A stretch of DNA of 64,000 nucleotides from Thermosyntropha sp. (GTDB taxonomy: Bacteria; Bacillota; Syntrophomonadia; Syntrophomonadales; Syntrophomonadaceae), in the NCBI RefSeq assembly GCF_017656155.1, contig NZ_JACDOH010000002.1, positions 186,001-250,000 of the forward strand, in the 5' to 3' direction. The notes below the pieces were generated by a model. The model searched no databases. It was not told where the DNA came from and saw only the letters and a list, made by a program, of their open reading frames with translations. The position numbers and the translations under genes were made by a program. This document shows, piece after piece, positions 63,137 through 64,000 of this stretch (position 1 is its first letter; every line of letters starts with the position of its first letter).

Positions 63137-64000
63137 TTAGTTATTGAGTACTTTTCGCAAACTTATTTCCTTTCTAAAAATTTGACGAAAAACTTCGTCT
63201 TTATGATTTTCCTTTAACCCTACAAAAGAAAACTTATAATGTATTTTTTGCCCAACTTTTAACTTTTCAATTATCCTACCCGGCAGGGGGACTCTAGTTC
63301 CATCATCGAAATAAGGTACAACAATATATATCTTATTCATGTCTAATTTATATTCTTTTTCTGGAAAACAAAAAACTAAACCTTCACCTGATATGCGGGT
63401 AATAGTTATTTCGTGGGCTTCTTTAATGTCAGAAAAAACGATGTGCCCTGGCAAGAGCCAGAGTAAACCAAAGGAAGACTTAGTCTCATAAGGGGATATA
63501 TACTGGAATACGATCTTATTTTTTTCAACCTTTTTACCTTGGGCAACATATTCAAAAATCATATTAAACTTTTCCAACACTAAATTAAATTCATATAATT
63601 TATCGTTTTCTAACCCCTCTATAAGATAAGCTGAATTAAAAACAAGTTCATTGTCAATTTTAGTTATAATTCCTTCATAAGAGTAAAATTCCTTGCTATT
63701 TTTAACAACTACAGTAGCAGGTAAAACTACATCTTCAAAAATATCATAAGTATAATAATTGAGCTTTTTACCTAATATTTCTATCGCTACATCAGCTATT
63801 TCTGGATCAAAATCGGTTCCCCGGCATCTTTTAATTTCAGCTATTGCCTCATCCAACCTCATAGATTTTTTATAACTTCTATCTGAAAGAATAGCATCAA
63901 GTGCATCAGCTATTTTTAAAATCCTAGCTTCTCTAAAAATATCTGCCCCTTTTATTCCTTTCGGATAGCCTGTTCCATCCCATTTTTCATGATGCTGATA
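63137..64000 (-). CDS. HD-GYP protein with C-terminal PilZ-like region (5' end beyond window)
   Basis: Open at the right edge; 287 residues plus the stop are visible. The reading frame continues from the edge into HHEKWDGTGYPKG, the GYP signature of HD-GYP cyclic-di-GMP phosphodiesterases, then ARILKIADALDAILSDRSY and EAIAEIKRCRGTDFDPE. After about residue 75 comes a region of about 190 residues with ITRISGEGLVF near its middle and YKFSFVGLKENHKDEVFRQIF at the end, which resembles YcgR-type two-domain proteins, but the Arg motif of a c-di-GMP-binding PilZ domain is not seen. The internal ATG at 63862 is not the start. Confidence 0.85.
   Translation of the reverse strand, partial: YQHHEKWDGTGYPKGIKGADIFREARILKIADALDAILSDRSYKKSMRLDEAIAEIKRCRGTDFDPEIADVAIEILGKKLNYYTYDIFEDVVLPATVVVKNSKEFYSYEGIITKIDNELVFNSAYLIEGLENDKLYEFNLVLEKFNMIFEYVAQGKKVEKNKIVFQYISPYETKSSFGLLWLLPGHIVFSDIKEAHEITITRISGEGLVFCFPEKEYKLDMNKIYIVVPYFDDGTRVPLPGRIIEKLKVGQKIHYKFSFVGLKENHKDEVFRQIFRKEISLRKVLNN

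Noticed and set aside
1-64000. CRISPR array, prophage, insertion sequence or rRNA operon
   Set aside because: I found no regularly spaced direct repeats, transposase or integrase genes, phage structural genes or rRNA-like sequence; the inverted-repeat segment at 59055-59454 carries no transposase and shows no clear target duplication.

Overview
The window is a chromosomal segment of an A+T-rich, low-GC Gram-positive bacterium, most likely an anaerobic spore-forming member of the Clostridia. The evidence is strong GGAGG-type ribosome binding sites, SpoVS, a PrkC-type PASTA kinase with its phosphatase, RemA, RNase Y with YmdB, LL-diaminopimelate aminotransferase next to DapF, an S-layer-homology protein, an S-box and an FMN riboswitch, and a Gram-positive LexA box. 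A phasin-like protein and a crotonase-family enzyme would fit a fatty-acid or polyhydroxyalkanoate using lineage such as the Syntrophomonadales, but I cannot name the species. I see no prophage, insertion sequence, CRISPR array or rRNA.

Almost everything lies on the minus strand; the plus-strand genes are an ECF sigma/anti-sigma pair, a hybrid histidine kinase, an SLH protein and metNIQ. From left to right: an edge-truncated alkaline-phosphatase-superfamily protein, an ABC1/UbiB kinase with a phasin-like partner, tRNA-Lys, an amidase, a 48-residue protein, Mrp and a PPC-domain protein (1-5.9 kb); the sigma/anti-sigma pair and hybrid kinase (6-10.3 kb); a solitary EF-G with a possible attenuator, a crotonase, an isochorismatase-family hydrolase and a reduced dUTPase (10.4-14.8 kb); the SLH protein, a polar amino-acid ABC transporter, a WYL regulator and tRNA-Leu (15-20.5 kb); an MFS carrier, a radical-SAM protein, S-box-controlled metNIQ and a DUF1646 carrier (20.6-26.8 kb); the FMN-riboswitch-controlled ribD-E-BA-H operon (27-30.8 kb).

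From 30.8 to 49.3 kb runs a dense housekeeping cluster: rpe, rsgA, prkC, stp, rlmN, rsmB, a Zn protease, DUF116, fmt, def, priA, metK, coaBC, rpoZ, gmk, remA, yicC, dapL and dapF. Genes overlap or sit a few bases apart, linking translation start and maturation, one-carbon and cofactor supply, replication restart and Ser/Thr signalling. Then follow a Ca2+-type P-ATPase, a uracil-DNA-glycosylase-like protein, an unknown protein, a LysM-NlpC/P60 hydrolase, a PHP phosphoesterase, an M19 dipeptidase, spoVS, ymdB, rny, recA, thpR, cinA, an isolated FtsH-type peptidase domain and an edge-truncated HD-GYP protein.

The most unusual part is 58.96-59.50 kb. A near-consensus promoter overlaps the recA stop codon. 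It is followed by about 400 bases whose ends are complementary over roughly 20 bases, then an intrinsic terminator, and then the RNase Y gene, whose only plausible start codon is AUU. I read this as a candidate structured regulatory leader controlling RNase Y, which has not been verified; a small non-autonomous element with terminal inverted repeats is the main alternative. Other possible cis-regulatory devices are a leader ORF with a terminator-like hairpin before the EF-G gene, a 12-bp hairpin covering the ribosome binding site of the NlpC/P60 gene, and a hairpin between the Shine-Dalgarno sequence and start of remA.
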